A stretch of DNA of 64,000 nucleotides from Macrothele yani (lineage: Eukaryota > Arthropoda > Arachnida > Araneae > Macrothelidae). Below, one piece after another: positions 22,441 through 37,900 of this stretch. Below the pieces are notes generated by a model. The model had not been told where the DNA came from. It ran no database searches and saw nothing but the letters and a program-made list of their open reading frames with translations. Each line of letters opens with the position of its first letter. Position 1 is the first letter of the stretch. Location: positions 104,140,424-104,204,423 of the forward strand of contig CM077027.1 in the NCBI GenBank assembly GCA_039090855.1. The letters run 5' to 3'. Made by a program: the position numbers and the translations under genes.

Positions 22441-23644
22441 TGCAGTTGATGACGGCTATCAGATTAAAAAATTATAAGTTGCAAGTTATTTTATGTATAG
22501 TCAAACAATGATAACACATGCTGGATAATAAAAACAGATTTTGTTGGCTCTGAATATATGAGCTAATTAGCAGTTTCGTAATGATGGGGTTTTCCGAAAT
22601 TCACCAAACTAAACAGCTTCCAAATGTTTGAGAGAAAAAGTTGTTTCATTTTCTTTGTTGAAGTAGTGTAATATTGCATGCTTACTCACTGATCACATGC
22701 GGCAACATTTCGGTAGTGAAAGACTGTTTTTGAGGGCAACAGACTGAGATTTGGCTTAAGTTAATTGATGTAAAAGCTTATGTTCTGTTGTTCAAAAAAA
22801 AAAAAAAATCCACTCTTTTTTTTTTTTTAATTTGGTGGAGGTAATCTGAGCTTTAAAACAAGAATATACAAATTTCTGAGGTCATCAGGCTGAACATTTT
22901 AAAGTTGTCCTTTGACAAAAATACCAGTGAAAAAAATTAAGTGAGCCGCCAGAAATTGTAACAGGAGAAAGTTTGCATGCCATGGATGATGTGTTAGTGA
23001 TGTAGATACCAAGAATATGTAGTGACAAAGTATGCACAGCCTATTTTTTTTTTTTTTTTTAATTTCTGTGTGTATTAACACACTTATCTAGATCCTGAAG
23101 AGATCTGCTATTCTGTTTAAGAGTCAGTTCATAAGTCTGTCAACATTCATGTGTTCATGGTGGCAAAAATTAGATTTTGTTTTAACAGTTTTGTTAAAAG
23201 TTAAGCAAATAATTGCTGTAGATTTCATGGGAGAAATTATCAGAAGCAGAAGACCGATATAATTCAAATAAAATGAAGACTAGTTTGGTTAGTATTGTGT
23301 AGTTTTCTTAACAGTTTTCTAGTCATTAAATAATCTGGGAGGATTTGTTGCTGACAATTTATCAAATGTTATTTTCATGGGTAAGAGGGTGTGGAAATAA
23401 TCTTAACATGCTTATGTTTTTGGGCTCTGGCTTCTTGAACCTTTGGTACTAAATTCAAGTCCTAGGTAAGACAGGTGGTGTGTTTGTTCTTGCACCACTG
23501 GCACTCTTACTTGTCATTTAAACTCATGAAAGCTTTTTGGCCCCTTCCCATGCAGTAATATAAGAGATTCAGGATGTAATGCTGTGTGAGCAGTAATGGA
23601 AAGTTTGCGCCAAACTACACCAATTTCATTATCTTGTGCCAAAC
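22441..23644. other. Intronic spacer, nothing recognised
   Basis: Poly-A and poly-T runs at 22795-22830 and 23044-23060. No coding, RNA or repeat structure that I can support. Confidence 0.4.
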
Positions 23645-23873
23645 TGCTACAAATTATGAAAAAATTTAATATTTGTGCCCAACTGTGGAAGAAACGGCAA
23701 TCCACAGCGAAAACTGACGAGCAAAAAAATTAACTTTGCGGCACAGTGTGTGTGTGTTTTTTTTTTTTTTTTTTTTTGCTGTGGAATCATTATTTTTGTT
23801 CGCCAGTTTTCGCTGTGGGTTGCCGTTTCTGGACAGTTGGTTGCAAATATAAATTTTTTTCTTAATTTGTAGC
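23645..23873. mobile_element. Foldback MITE of about 230 bases
   Basis: Arms of about 88 bases: 'tgctacaaattatgaaa' at 23645 pairs with 'cttaatttgtagca' ending 23873. The inner parts 'gaaacggcaatccacagcg' and 'cgctgtgggttgccgtttc' also pair. The loop contains a (GT)n-T run. Non-coding. Confidence 0.85.
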
Positions 23874-24779
23874 ATAAAAGAGTCTGAATCGAATGACTTT
23901 TTTTAAAGGTCTACAGTAATTTGGTTAAACGAATAACGGCGCTTAATCAGCACATAACGGCAATCTTAATTCGTTGTTTTTTCGGCATAAGTGACGAATA
24001 GGTTTTGCAATGTAGGTGGAGCTTATTGAGGACGAGTTTTTGTTGTAATCACGTGGTATGTAGGAGAAACGATGCTGTATGTTATGAAATCCTGGTGAAG
24101 ATTGTTTACAGATGGTTTAGTGGTCTTTCGGAGTGTTGTGCAATAGAGATTGTTTATATGATGTTCCCTGCTCTTCGGGATGACGTAGTTAATTTCGTTT
24201 TGGGTGAGGTGCGCGATTATGTAAATACAACGTAAGGTCAGTCGTTAGCTATTTCGTTGAGTTGCAAAGGACGGCTGAAAATGGCTCTCTCGTAGCAGGA
24301 TATGATGGCTCCATTTCTAAAGGATTCATAGGTATTCAGAGATGCCAACTTTTATGGATTTTCCGTAGTTTGTACGGATTTTCACACCATTTTACGGAAG
24401 TCACCCAAAAAATTACGGATAAGCCCATGCAAGATCCCTGCACACAATTTTCTGTTTTTTACCGTCTTTTTGTCGAAAAATGCACTTTACAGATAGTCCC
24501 CATACGCCTTTGGTGTTCCGACTTCCCCGCCAACGGACGCAGAGTTTTGTCACGTGATTCCCCGTACAGCCATTTGAGAGTGCTGTGCACAAAAGCCGAG
24601 AGAAAGCTCAGTGCCTTTTGCGAACTCTTTACATTGCTTACATGTGGCTTTGTGCTTGTGAAAATTTCAGTGCAAAAGTTTTAACTCTTTATACTCGACT
24701 GTCGGGTTACACCCAACATTACGAAATCGCTGAATAACACGCACGATATGCCGGTGAGGTGTCTCGCTCGCATGTTGGC
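23874..24779. other. Unassigned stretch with hAT-type terminal sequence
   Basis: Slightly higher GC than its surroundings. 'agagatgccaacttttatgg' at 24338 followed by 'ttccgtagtttgtacgg' and 'ttttacgg' resembles termini of non-autonomous DNA elements; a similar 'acctgccaggttttacg' occurs at 27549. Two open stretches (24005-24235, 24262-24684, plus strand) have no recognisable domain and are not called as genes. Confidence 0.4.
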
Positions 24780-25100
24780 GCTCTAGAGACATTTTTTTTC
24801 ACCAAATAGAAGGGGGGCACGTCATCGGCAACACGCCGTGACGCCTCTATAGCTCGCGAGGAATTTCATTTTTGCCGAATAGCTGGCGCATCAGGTGTCA
24901 TCCACTACACCCATGATGCCTCTATAGCTCGTGCGTCAGGACTTGCGAGGCATTTCGTTTTAGCGGAATGTCGCCCTCCATGCCAATGACTCCTCTATAG
25001 CTCGCATGTGAACGCTCGCGAGACATTTCTTTTTCGCCGAATAGGTCGGGTGTCACCCGCCACCCTGATGATGCCTCTATACCTCGTGTGTCGGGGCTGG
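24780..25100. repeat. Degenerate minisatellite, ~75-base units
   Basis: Four copies of 'cctctatagctcg' or 'cctctatacctcg' near 24843, 24917, 24992 and 25073, each followed by a 'cgaggcatttc' or 'gagacatttc' block and a 'gccgaata' or 'cggaatg' block. Spacing is 73-81 bases. GC-rich relative to the rest of the intron. Confidence 0.7.
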
Positions 25101-25687
25101 TGAGCTAAAGCTGAGCTTTCACTGCTAAGTTGTGGCCTCTACTGCAGAAAAAAAAAATGAGTGCTGGGTGAGTATGGGTGAAAAGTTATTCGAGTGGAAA
25201 GGGTTAATTTAGATTAAAACGAAATAAAACGTAGCAGTGAAACAGCTATGACAACAGAAAGAATGAAGTCAGATAAAACTTATCGCCAAGTGTATCGTGA
25301 TATATATAGTAAAGAATGTCCTTTTTATGAAGCATCTAAAGTTTTGCTAAATCGCGTTTTGTAAGCCGTGTGGCTGCGATTTTAGCCTAGCCGCCCTAGC
25401 GCATGGCTGCCTCAATGATTGTAGGCATCATGCAGAGAGCAAGAAGCACAAAGGTTATGTCAAGAACAGAGGCTAAATGGAGATGTGAGTAAAATTAATG
25501 TAACCAAAAAACTTCTGACAGCTTATAAAGGATCCTGGAAAAAAATATCACAAAATAAGTGAAAAAGAGAAGAAGAAATTGAATTTTCTCGTGGTGATTT
25601 GGAACGGGAAAAAGCTTAAATTTTGCAGCAGGTGGATTCCTCTCATAAAATGTTAAACAATGCTGAGATGAACATTGAATGTCACAT

Positions 25688-25729
<42 letters not shown>

Positions 25730-25892
25730 GCGTGCAATTGAAAGTAGACAGGTACTATTAAAAAAGCAAAACGAAACATTGCTAACTATCTTAAAACATT
25801 AGAAAAAAATAGAAGGGAGCAATTAAATATTGAGAAAAGCAGCAAAAAATTAAAAAATTAAACATTTTTTGTAAAATAAATGATTAATATTA
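25101..25892. other. Spacer with (GA)n microsatellite
   Basis: (GA)n at about 25692-25725. Fragments such as 'NYLKTLEKN' (25765-25800) suggest an old coding relic rich in Lys and Glu, too degraded to assign. Confidence 0.4.
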
Positions 25893-27142
25893 GGTGTGCA
25901 ACTTAATTCTCGGCCCCTAACCACAAGCGATCATAGAACGTCGGCAAATGCAAATAGCTGTGTACGATAATGGCTGATTGCAGTGCCATCCAACAGCTTT
26001 CCAGGCAACTGTAACCACTTACAGCTGTAGTGACAGAAGGGACAAAAGTTGACAGTGAAAGCAATGTCATTCGAGAAGCAACATTTGAGGCACTGCCTCC
26101 TGTTCGCGTTTCAGCTGAAAAAAGTGCTGCGGAAGCCTAGCAAATGATCTGCGCTGCTTTGGGTGTGGCTCACAGTACATGTAAGAAGTGGTTCCAGCGG
26201 TTTAAGCAGGGAGATTTCGATCTCCGTGATGCAGAACGTCCGGGACAGCCACAGAAAGTTGACGATGAGGAACTGGAACAACTGTTGGACACGGATCCCT
26301 GTCTCACATAGTCAGAGCTTTCCCAGGAACTTGGAGTAACACGGCAAGCCATTGTAAAGTGCATGCACAAGCTTGGGCAGATTCACAAGGAGGGTCGTTG
26401 GGTGCCCCACCAACTCACAGCTGCGAACAAGTCTAGGCGCTACGATGTTGCTGTGTCCTTGCTCTCCAGATTCAAGAATAAGGATTTCCTCCAAGATTTT
26501 GACCTGTGATGAGAAGTGGATCCTCTACGATAATCCTAAGCGGCGCAAATCATGGGTTTATGAAGGTCAGCCTACCACTAGTACTGCCAAACCGAATATT
26601 CATGCCAGGAAATTGTTGCTGTGCATATGGTGAGATCAGCGCGGTGTCGTACACTATGAGTTGCTCAAACCTGGTGAAACGGTCGATGCTGAGCGTTATT
26701 GTCAGCAACTCATTCGTGTGAGTGGCGCAATGGAGTCGAAAAGGCTATACACTGGCAAGGGCAGAAGGTCGGTCCTGTTGCTTCAGGATAATGCACATCC
26801 TCACACCGCGAAAACGACTTTAAACACGATCACCGACCTGGAATGGGAGATTTTGTCCCACCCGTCGTATTCTCCAGACTTCGCCCCGTCAGATTATCAC
26901 CTCTTTCGCTCCCTGCAACATCACTTGGGTGATACACACTTCACTTCTGTCGAGGAGGTCCACTTGATGACTTTATCAACTCGAAACAGCCCTCTTTTTC
27001 CGCAGTGGCATTCAGCAGCTCCCTGACCGATAGCTCAAATGTGTCCAACATGACAGGGATTATTTCCCTCATTAGGTATGTATTCGATTTTTTATAATTT
27101 GCTGCTGTGTCATGCCTTTGGCCGAGAATTAAGTTGCTGACC
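25893..27142 (+). mobile_element. mariner element with TA target duplication
   Basis: Inverted ends 'ggtgtgcaacttaattctcgg' (25893) and 'ccgagaattaagttgctgacc' (ending 27142), flanked by TA on both sides. The length of 1250 bases and the pseudogene inside identify a mariner. Confidence 0.95.
26064..27075 (+). pseudogene. mariner transposase pseudogene (DD34D)
   Basis: Starts MSFEKQHLRHCLLFAF. Helix-turn-helix region 'STCKKWFQRFKQGDF' follows, then 'QELGVTRQAIVKCMHKLG' and 'WVPHQLT' (the WVPHEL block). Catalytic blocks: 'TCDEKWILYDN', 'LLLQDNAHPHTA' and 'YSPDFAPSDYHLF', all three Asp retained. An in-frame stop at about codon 83 (LT*SEL), a frameshift near 26495 and further shifts near 26630 and 26970 inactivate it. 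The last block 'QHDRDYFPH' ends at 27075. Near full length, so the element is moderately young. Confidence 0.92.
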
Positions 27143-27199
27143 TAATAATAAAATCCTGCTATGGTTACAAATTTTTTGATCTATTTGAAAACTAAAATC

Positions 27200-27258
<59 letters not shown>

Positions 27259-28611
27259 CAATGGAAGATGCTTTAAATTTGAGTAGGGTGCATCTAGTAT
27301 CAAAAAATTTTTTGCTTAAGAGTTTGTTCTATCTACTAATATTTTACCTGTCCGAAATAAAAATTTCTTATACCAATCTGATATCTGTTTTCTTGCACCA
27401 ATCTTTATCTGCTCCAAAAATGTATTTCACCTGCTCCAAATATGATTTTGCAACTTTCCATCACTGTGTGTGAGCTTTGTAAAGCTCGAGCCATAATAAT
27501 CAGCTGTGTGATGTCTGCAAGTTGTTCGTTAGATAATGCATTATCTAGACCTGCCAGGTTTTACGATTTACCCGTAAAATTTATGGAAATGCGACTTGTT
27601 TTACGGGCAAGATGTTAATTTTATGGGTTTAGCGTTGCACCCAGATTTTATTTTCCCCTGATGATTTTGCACCCCCACCATTCGAACTTTTTTTTATTTA
27701 ACTAAATCCATGTAAAATAAAGCCCTGATGTAAGTTAGGAATAAACTTCTTTTCAGCTACATGTGTTTATGTGAGAAAACTTCGTAATGAAGTTTTTCCA
27801 CATGTTTGGGGTTATCGTTTTGCATCATTTCAAACACTAAAGCTTGGGCCGTGCATAAACTGAATTGTCCCACCTTTTGACTTGTCTGTCTCTCACTATG
27901 TTTACCCTCCCCCCACACACCCCTTTCAGATAATGCACTGTTAATCCCATAAGTAGTAACTTCTCAGTAGGCTGGCATCGGAGCACTCGTCTTTATTACC
28001 CCAGTTCGAAATGCTATCTCAGACTGTAGTTATTGTAGGGGAAAAAAATCAAACAGATTTTAAATCTGTGGGATTTTTCAGCACAAATCGATATCCCATC
28101 ATGAAGAAATTTCGGTATGCTGTTTAGGAACGGTAGTGGGCCAATCCTATTAAAAATGGTCATCAACGCTTGTGGGGACAATGCGCACATGTGCGACATT
28201 TGTTTGTCAGAATTTTTGCAAAATAACTTCTGTGAAAATTAGACCGGTGTGGATGGAATTCTTAATTATAAAACAGAGCATGTGTGATAGTTTTTATTTT
28301 GGAAATTAACGCGCAAAAATAATCATGTTCTGTAGTAAAGCAACAATTGAAAGTTAATACTTGATTTGTATAACATATCGACTTTTAATCAATGTGTTCG
28401 CTACATTCAGTCAATATGCTAGATAAATAATTTAATCGAAGATATGGATTAAATTTTTCATCGAATATATAGATGAAATTTTTTTTGCGGATTTCAGTTT
28501 CTGAAAGTTGACAGGTTTGATTATCTTAATAGTTTTTGGTATCTTTCTGAATTTTATAGCATGTATATGGAATGTTTATATGGTTATTTTAATTTACTGT
28601 ACCACTAACAG
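27143..28611. other. Intronic spacer before the second exon
   Basis: Apart from the GT tract, contains a 'cctgccaggttttacg...ttttacgg' stretch (27549-27606) that resembles DNA-element termini. It ends with the acceptor 'ccactaacag'. Nothing else recognised. Confidence 0.4.
27202..27256. repeat. (GT)n microsatellite
   Basis: About 27 GT dinucleotides, followed by non-repetitive sequence. Confidence 0.95.
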
Positions 28612-28816
28612 GAAGGAAAAGCCATAATGCTCAAATTATGGGACGAACGGTTGCCATGGATTTGACCCAGCAAGTCGAAGAAATACAAATTGAGCAAGCT
28701 GAGGAATCTATTGATTCAACTCCCGCAGAGCTAATTCAGTTGATCTGCGCTGGGTGTCTGGGTGCCTTTGATTCTGAAGAGCAGTTTACAGCTCATATGT
28801 GTCCAGGACAAACAAG
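28612..28816 (+). CDS. Internal exon of zinc finger gene (acidic linker and CxxC knuckle)
   Basis: A 205-base exon between 'ccactaacag' and 'gtgagtgat', both good splice sites. Phase: two leading bases complete Gly with the previous exon, two trailing bases (AG) join T of the next exon to make Ser. The translation runs RKSHNAQIMGRTVAMDL, then an acidic stretch 'QQVEEIQIEQAEESIDS', then 'LICAGCLGAFDSEEQFTAHMC'. C-x2-C-x12-H-x2-C is an atypical zinc-binding arrangement that could be a degenerate C2H2/C2HC finger. Frame agreement at both junctions is the main evidence that the three exons form one gene. A start at the internal ATG 28638 is possible but not needed. Confidence 0.85.
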
Positions 28817-29506
28817 GTGAGTGATATAATTACCATATTTTTCAGCTTATAAGTCAATGTGGAATATAAGTTGAGTGAGTTAAATTCTCAGTTTATTTAT
28901 CTTCATTCATAGATATAAGTCAATCCTGATTATAAGACGAGGCTAGAACAAATTCAGTTAGTGTTCCAAAGTTTTGTAACTATATTTTTAAAGTTTCAGT
29001 AAATATTAAAGGAGGACAAAGTGAGGTAACTTCCACATTTTTCTTTTCAGCAAAAAGTTGAATTATGTAAGCAGTAGGTGAACTTCCTGCATGTTCAATG
29101 GCGCGGGGGAGGGGGTTCCAAATTGATCACAGCAATTTATGCCCATTTCAGCAGCTTTTAAACAAGTTCTTGGTGAATGGAATGTTACATTTTGTATGCT
29201 TTTGGAATGCAATGAACATAATGCTGTGTTTCAGGTGCTCAGACAGTGAACGAATTAAAGTCACTTTTTTTTTATTCATGGAGAAATTTCAATGGTCGAT
29301 CAATAGATAGGTCATGTGCCATATAAGTTGAAGCTCTGACTTCTGAAGAAAAAGTCTTGGCTTATAATACACCAAAAAATATGTATTGTTACTGCTTTGG
29401 AAAGTGTTAGGATTCTATTATAATTTATTCATCATTATTTTATACAAGTGCACCAAAATATTTAGACCAGAATGGCATACCACAGAAGTCCATAAGAATT
29501 ATTATA
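28817..29506. other. Start of a 14.2 kb intron, nothing recognised
   Basis: Donor 'gtgagt' followed by AT-rich sequence without a supported feature. Confidence 0.4.
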
Positions 29507-30862
29507 CAGGGTGATTCAAAAGGACTTCACAACTTTGAAAGCTTATTCAAACTTATTCAGAATACTTACAAAACTTTTGGAGGCATTAATATGTAGCCTC
29601 ATGAAGTTTTACATCATGTAGTGCCATAGCACTAAATTCCATAACCACGACTGCTGGCGGCATGCATTTCAAAATCTGATTTCATAGGTGCGGGGCGTGC
29701 TCGCTGTGTGTTTTGGTTTGAAGAAATGAAATCCATGACAACTGTTTAATAGAAATTTTCACATCCAGTATCGTAGGGATCCTCCCACTAGACCTACAAT
29801 GTAATTTGATGTAAGAATTTTGTTGAGTCTAGGTGTTCTGTTCTCCCTGTGTTCTTCCTGAGAAATCCCCTGGTCAGCTGTGTGTTTTTGCTGATGTCGT
29901 GGAACAAGTGAGGGGGAGCTTTCTTCGTTGTAGCATGAAATCAATGTGATGTGTGTCTTGCGGAATGGGTGTTTTACAACTGACGGTTTGATGAGTATTG
30001 TGGAAACAATTGCACTTAAAACCATACCGATTTACCATGATTCAAGAAGTTGGTAGCACAGATCGCATAACTCGTCAGGAATTCTGTGCGGAAATGTTGC
30101 ATGGACAGTGGAAGATGGACAATTCTGGACTATGTAATCTTCAGTGATGAGTCAACATTTCGTGTCAGTGGTAAGGTTAACACTCTCAACTGCAGGATTT
30201 AGGGTGCCGAAAATCCACGCAAATCTCTTAAATCTGTTCATGACAGCCCAAAGGTGAATGTGTTTTGTGCGCTTAGCAAACATAAGGTTTACTGCCCCTT
30301 CTTTTTTCATGAGAAAACCATCGACAGTATCGTGCATCTGGATATGCTTGGAAATTATCTCATACCACAGTTGGATGATGATGACAACCAAGAAGGACAC
30401 ATTCACTTTCAGCAAGATGGCACACCCTTTTCACTTCTGTACAGATGTCCAGGATTTCCTCAATAAATGTTTCCCAGGCCAGTGGATTGGTAGAGTAGGG
30501 CCAATAGCATGGACACCCTTGTTTTCCCAACTTGACACGTCTCAATTTTTTGTACGAGGTTTCACTAAAGATCAAGTGTTTGTTCCAAGAGTACCTGCAA
30601 CTCTTGCTGAACTCAAAATGTGAATCACTGCCACAGTTGTAGAAGTGACAACAGATATGCTGCTTCAAGTTTGGGAAGAAATTGACTTCAGGTGGGATGT
30701 CTGTCATATAACCAATTGCAGTCACATCAAACCAAAATTACTATGTGGGGTAAAACTTGATGTGTTTTGTTACAGATTAATGCCTCAAAAAATTATTCAA
30801 GTATTCTGAATAAATTTCTGTACACTTTCAAAGTTGTGATGGCCTTTTTTTTAATTGTCCTG
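29507..30862 (+). mobile_element. IS630/Tc1-mariner-type element with TA target duplication
   Basis: Starts 'cagggtgattcaaaaggac' after TA and ends 'ttaattgtcctg' before TA. Inner inverted blocks 'aactttgaaag' and 'ctttcaaagtt', then 'ttcagaatactt' and 'caagtattctgaa', then 'ggcattaat' and 'attaatgcc' confirm long imperfect TIRs. The interior has a plus-strand transposase relic. Confidence 0.9.
30190..30720 (+). pseudogene. IS630/Tc1-type transposase, C-terminal half, broken
   Basis: Reads NPRKSLKSVHDSPKVNVFCA, then 'GHIHFQQDGTP' (QxDG.P second catalytic Asp block), then in another frame 'QWIGRVGPIAWTPLFSQLDT' and 'FFVRGFTKDQVFVPRVPATL'. The family pattern is 'RWIGR..P..WPPRSPDLTPLDFFLWGF.KD.V'. 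The block that should hold the third acidic residue is degraded. Stops and a shift near 30440 make it a pseudogene. The N-terminal half (29.8-30.2 kb) has decayed. Confidence 0.8.
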
Positions 30863-33611
<2,749 letters not shown>

Positions 33612-34572
33612 ATAGCTTGTCTCAAAACAGCTGAGAATGTTTCTATAAAATGTGCAGTACTGTGTTCGACCTTGGCACAAGTCTCGAAAAAATAGTTGTC
33701 TTTTGTAGTAACCATAGCAACTGGACACACCTATTTATCATGCGTAATCGGTCGTGAGCAATTTCATAAGCATTGTTTCGGGAACCCCTAACAAGTGTTT
33801 TTGTGCTGAGATTTTTTGGGAAAACGGTTGTGAAAGAGGAAAAAAGATGCGCCGTTAAATTTTGATGTCGACTTAAGAAGTCTGTCGAAGAGATTTTCTG
33901 TCTTATGTAAGAGGCTTATAATGGTGAATGTCTAGGAAAATCAATAATTTACAGGTGGCATAAAGAATTTATAGACGGTCGTGAGTCGGTGGCTTTAATT
34001 GCGCATGAAGGAAGACTTTGAACGAGTGTTACAGAGGTAAACATCAGTACAGTAAGTATTATACTGGAAGACAGATACCTATCAATTAGGATATCAAAGA
34101 TATGGTTCACATTTCAAAATTGTCAATTCACAGAATTTTAATCGAGCATTTGAGCATGAAACAAGTTTGTTCAACTTGGGATCCCCATTTCTTTTCATGT
34201 GCAGCCCAGTGCAAGTCTGCACATGACCAGTTCTGTCATTTCTTATTAGGAAAAAATGAATATTAAGTTGATGCCCCAACCTGCATATAGTCCAAACTTG
34301 TCGCCATGCAACTTCTGGTTGTTCCCCATTTTAAAAAAGACATTATGGGGACGACAATTTGAGACTGATCAATAACTTATTACAGCTGTGCATGGGTGCT
34401 TCAACAACATTTCAGAAGAACATTCAAAAAGTGGGAGGAGCATTGGGATACCTATATTCAATGCAGTGAACAGTATTTTGATAAAGATTGCCACTTCTTT
34501 GACAATCAAGCTATGCATTTTTTATTTTTATGAAAACTTTCTCAGTTGTTTTGGTAAAACCCTCGTGTACGA
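33612..34572 (+). mobile_element. Decayed mariner-type element
   Basis: Imperfect TIRs: 'caaaacagctgagaatgttt' near 33622 against the reverse complement of 'aaactttctcagttgttttgg' near 34534. The plus strand contains 'GKSIIYRWHKEFIDGRESV' (DNA-binding region) and 'QPAYSPNLSPCNFWLF' (third catalytic block; the final Asp is now Asn). It ends in 'KVGGALGYLYSMQ' with many stops. Length of about 960 bases suggests internal deletion. Confidence 0.75.
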
Positions 34573-34943
34573 ACTGAGAGTACTTTACTATAGAAGATGA
34601 AAATACACTGAAGAGGTTCATTGTATCTAAGCTATCAAAAAGATAATCTGTCATCTTGTTTATCTAACATTCTGAGTAAACAAAGAACAACTTGCAATGA
34701 ACCAAATGGAGTAAATTTGTAAACAACATTCAATACTTATTTCACTTATGTGCACAAAGAACTGACATTTTTTAGCAGCCTTTCCTTATATATTTTTTTC
34801 ACAATAATGAAAATGTTTGCTGATTTCCCAGTTGTGCTAAAATCTTAAATTTCTGTATCAGTCATTTTAGAATTGTCCAAAAAAAAGAGCTCAGAAGCAC
34901 CTTTTATTTTTTGGGTTGTAACACTTGATCTGTTATTAAATAA
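34573..34943. other. Spacer, nothing recognised
   Basis: AT-rich sequence between two transposons. Confidence 0.4.
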
Positions 34944-37900
34944 TGGGGTCATTCCATGTCAAATCAACAAGGCTCACAACCCGACATTTTTTTATTTTTA
35001 TGAAACTTGGTATAATTGTAGTATTCATCAATATAAACAAACATGATTTTTTCCAGAATTTTTAATGCATCCGTTTTTGAGTTATTGATTTTTGAAATTA
35101 TAAAAAAACCCTGAAATTTCATCATCTGAGCAAACTTTAACTGTCAATTACTCGGGTTCTGGTAGAGCTAGAGTCATGAATTATGGCTCATTTTAAAGAT
35201 CTTGAATTGGGCTTTCATTTGATATGCCACATGACACTATTGAAAAAATTAATGTCAATTTTAAAATTTTTAAATTGAAATATTAAAAAACGTGTTTCTT
35301 AAAAAATCTGAAAAAAATATATGTTTAATAAACATTATTTTTCTACATATCCTGAAAGTTTCATAATGGGATCGCTATGGGATCACTATAAAAAAAAAAT
35401 AACGTAGAACAATGCAATTGAAATCTGCCAGATGTACTTACTGGTTCCACCCATGACTGGAAGGGTATTCTTTATGTGGTTTGTGTAAAATGCCATACTT
35501 GTTCTTTTAAACATTGTGAATGTTAAAGAATGAAAATAAACATCTAAGTAATTTGAGACTGTGTCCCAAAGTAATTAATTTCATAATTCAGTATTAGGTT
35601 CTGTGTGCATATTTACACTTACAAAATTATTTTATCTTCTATATGTATCCTGCTTTTTTTCTTTCTTTTAAATTTTGCTGCACTTGTATGCCAGTGCTTG
35701 ATTTGCCTTCTTTGTCTCAGTCATTGTTAAATTATATACTCTTCCAGTAGCTGTTGTTGGGTCAACTTTTAACAAAACATCAGATTTATGAACCAACAGT
35801 ATATCCGGTGATTGGGGATACTTGTATGATGGAGATGGACCATGCGGCTCCAGGAAGCTCACTTTTACCTCTTCTGTGTCCTCATTCACACCAAGTACAC
35901 ATCCCAACCACCAGTGCTCTGAGTACTTACTAATCACAAAACCTACCATATTTTCAAAACTAATGTTCTCTTCCCCTTCATCTGTTGCACATATCTCTTC
36001 TTTAAAATGCTCAAAAGTGAGTAAGTTTTGACTAGTAATTTGTGTTTTCTCGCAGGAATGAAACAATGGAGTTTCTGAGTACCACTTATTGTCTTAGCAG
36101 AAGCTATTCTACTTTTAAAGATAATTTCCTCCTCTTTGTAATTTTCTGTTGTTGCAAACCGAAAGTGAATATAGGCAATATTAGCAGTAGCCCATTCAAA
36201 AGAGTTGGCGTGGGGTCATAATTTGATTATTATAAACAAGTTGTAAACTTGCCTTTGCAGCTAATCGATTCACAGTACCCCCTATCCCATCACATGCATT
36301 TTTGCCATGTGCTGTTGCAAAAAAATTCCATTCTGCTTTTATATTAAAGTCAGTCTCGTGGTAGCACAGGCTGAGGAAGTTTGACTTGTTTTTGTATTGT
36401 GAAGCTGCTCCATCCAAAAAATAAAATATCTTTTCAGGTTTTTGAGAAAAATGTGACTGCATGAAATTAAGTAGGTAACGCTGAAACAGATGGACAGCTA
36501 TACTGTCGTTAATTAGGCAGTCGGATAAAATCACAAAACTTACATGTCCTAAGTTCTGAGTTTTCTCATCTCGAAAGTATATAACTATAGGATGCAGGGT
36601 TGCTTGGGCATTGTTCCAGTGAAAACCCTGAGCTGCATCTTGCAATACAAAATAATTTTCAGCAAAGTCACAAATTACTATGTATTGATTTTCTGTTATT
36701 GTGTCTTTAAGATGTCTTAAGTAACTTGACTGTTGAGTTGCTATAAAAGAATGGTGAAGCAGGGCTGGAAGTTTTCCAAACAACAGGTCCAAAAACTCCT
36801 GTGTGGATTTTGATAATGTTTCAAGTACTGTCCTCTTTGATTGCATCCATTACTTGAATGTCACATTTTCTATACTATTTAGATCAAAACAATCTTTAAA
36901 TCATTGCTTGAACTGTTCTAATTCTTGACAGTTGTTGCACTGACTGAAGTAACATGCATTTGTAGGGTTTCCACAAATTATGTTTGCAAGGACGTCTTTA
37001 TAGGAGTTTATTGGCTGAACAGTGTCTCCTGTTAATTCAGGTAACTTGCATTGTGTCATTATTAGTGTAACATTCTGATGCATTGTACGAACACAAAAAG
37101 AATGTCCACTTGCTCCTGAAAGAACGCAGTGCTTAGGGCGAAGTTCACAGAACTTGGAGAACCCCACCTTTTTCTCTTGAAATCTCTCTTTAAAAAGAGT
37201 ATACAATTCACGCAAATTACTCAGAAGCATTTTTTTTTTTTTTTTGTACCTGTTGATGTTTATTATCTATTTTAATGGAAACAAAGTATTTTTTTCCTGG
37301 CATTTGGCGGCTTACATCGTCACTCTCATAAAATTCTTGTATACAATTTGCTGTGTTTGTCTAAAGTCTTTCCTGGCTTTGGATCAGGAGAAGACATGAT
37401 GATACCTTTTTCTTTTACTAGTTTTTAGCCTTTCTGGCCATAAAATTTGAAACTCTAAATTCTGTTTCAATTCATTTCAGTGACCAAGATTTAGGCAGTG
37501 TACTCAATATCTGCATTCTTATGCTTTTATTTTCTGTGGAATGGCATTTTTCTTTCAACTGTCTTATAATTTCTGGTTCAGGAGATGAAATATCCTTTGG
37601 TTCTGACGCAGGACTTAACTTTAATAATTTTGCTCGAAATGCTTCTTGGGCTTTTTTATATTTCTCTTCAGGGTATTTTTTTTTTTTTTCTTGCAGGCAT
37701 TTTTTCTTGATTGGTGTTTCATCCAGACATTATAAACTTCTGTTAAATACTTCTATAACATGCTCTTTTTCAGGAGTTGATACTTCAATGTTTTCAGATG
37801 GAACAGCATGGCCTTCGGCTTCTTGTTTATTATAGCTGTCAGAAGGTCTGGATTGCTTTACGACAACTGTCACAGATCTTGTCTCCTGTTTTCAGCAACT

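Noticed and set aside
23874..24684. First exon or promoter of a second gene in the GC-richer 23.9-24.7 kb stretch
   Set aside because: No TATA, initiator or splice-donor arrangement that leads to a coding exon could be defended, and the stretch merges into transposon-terminus-like sequence.
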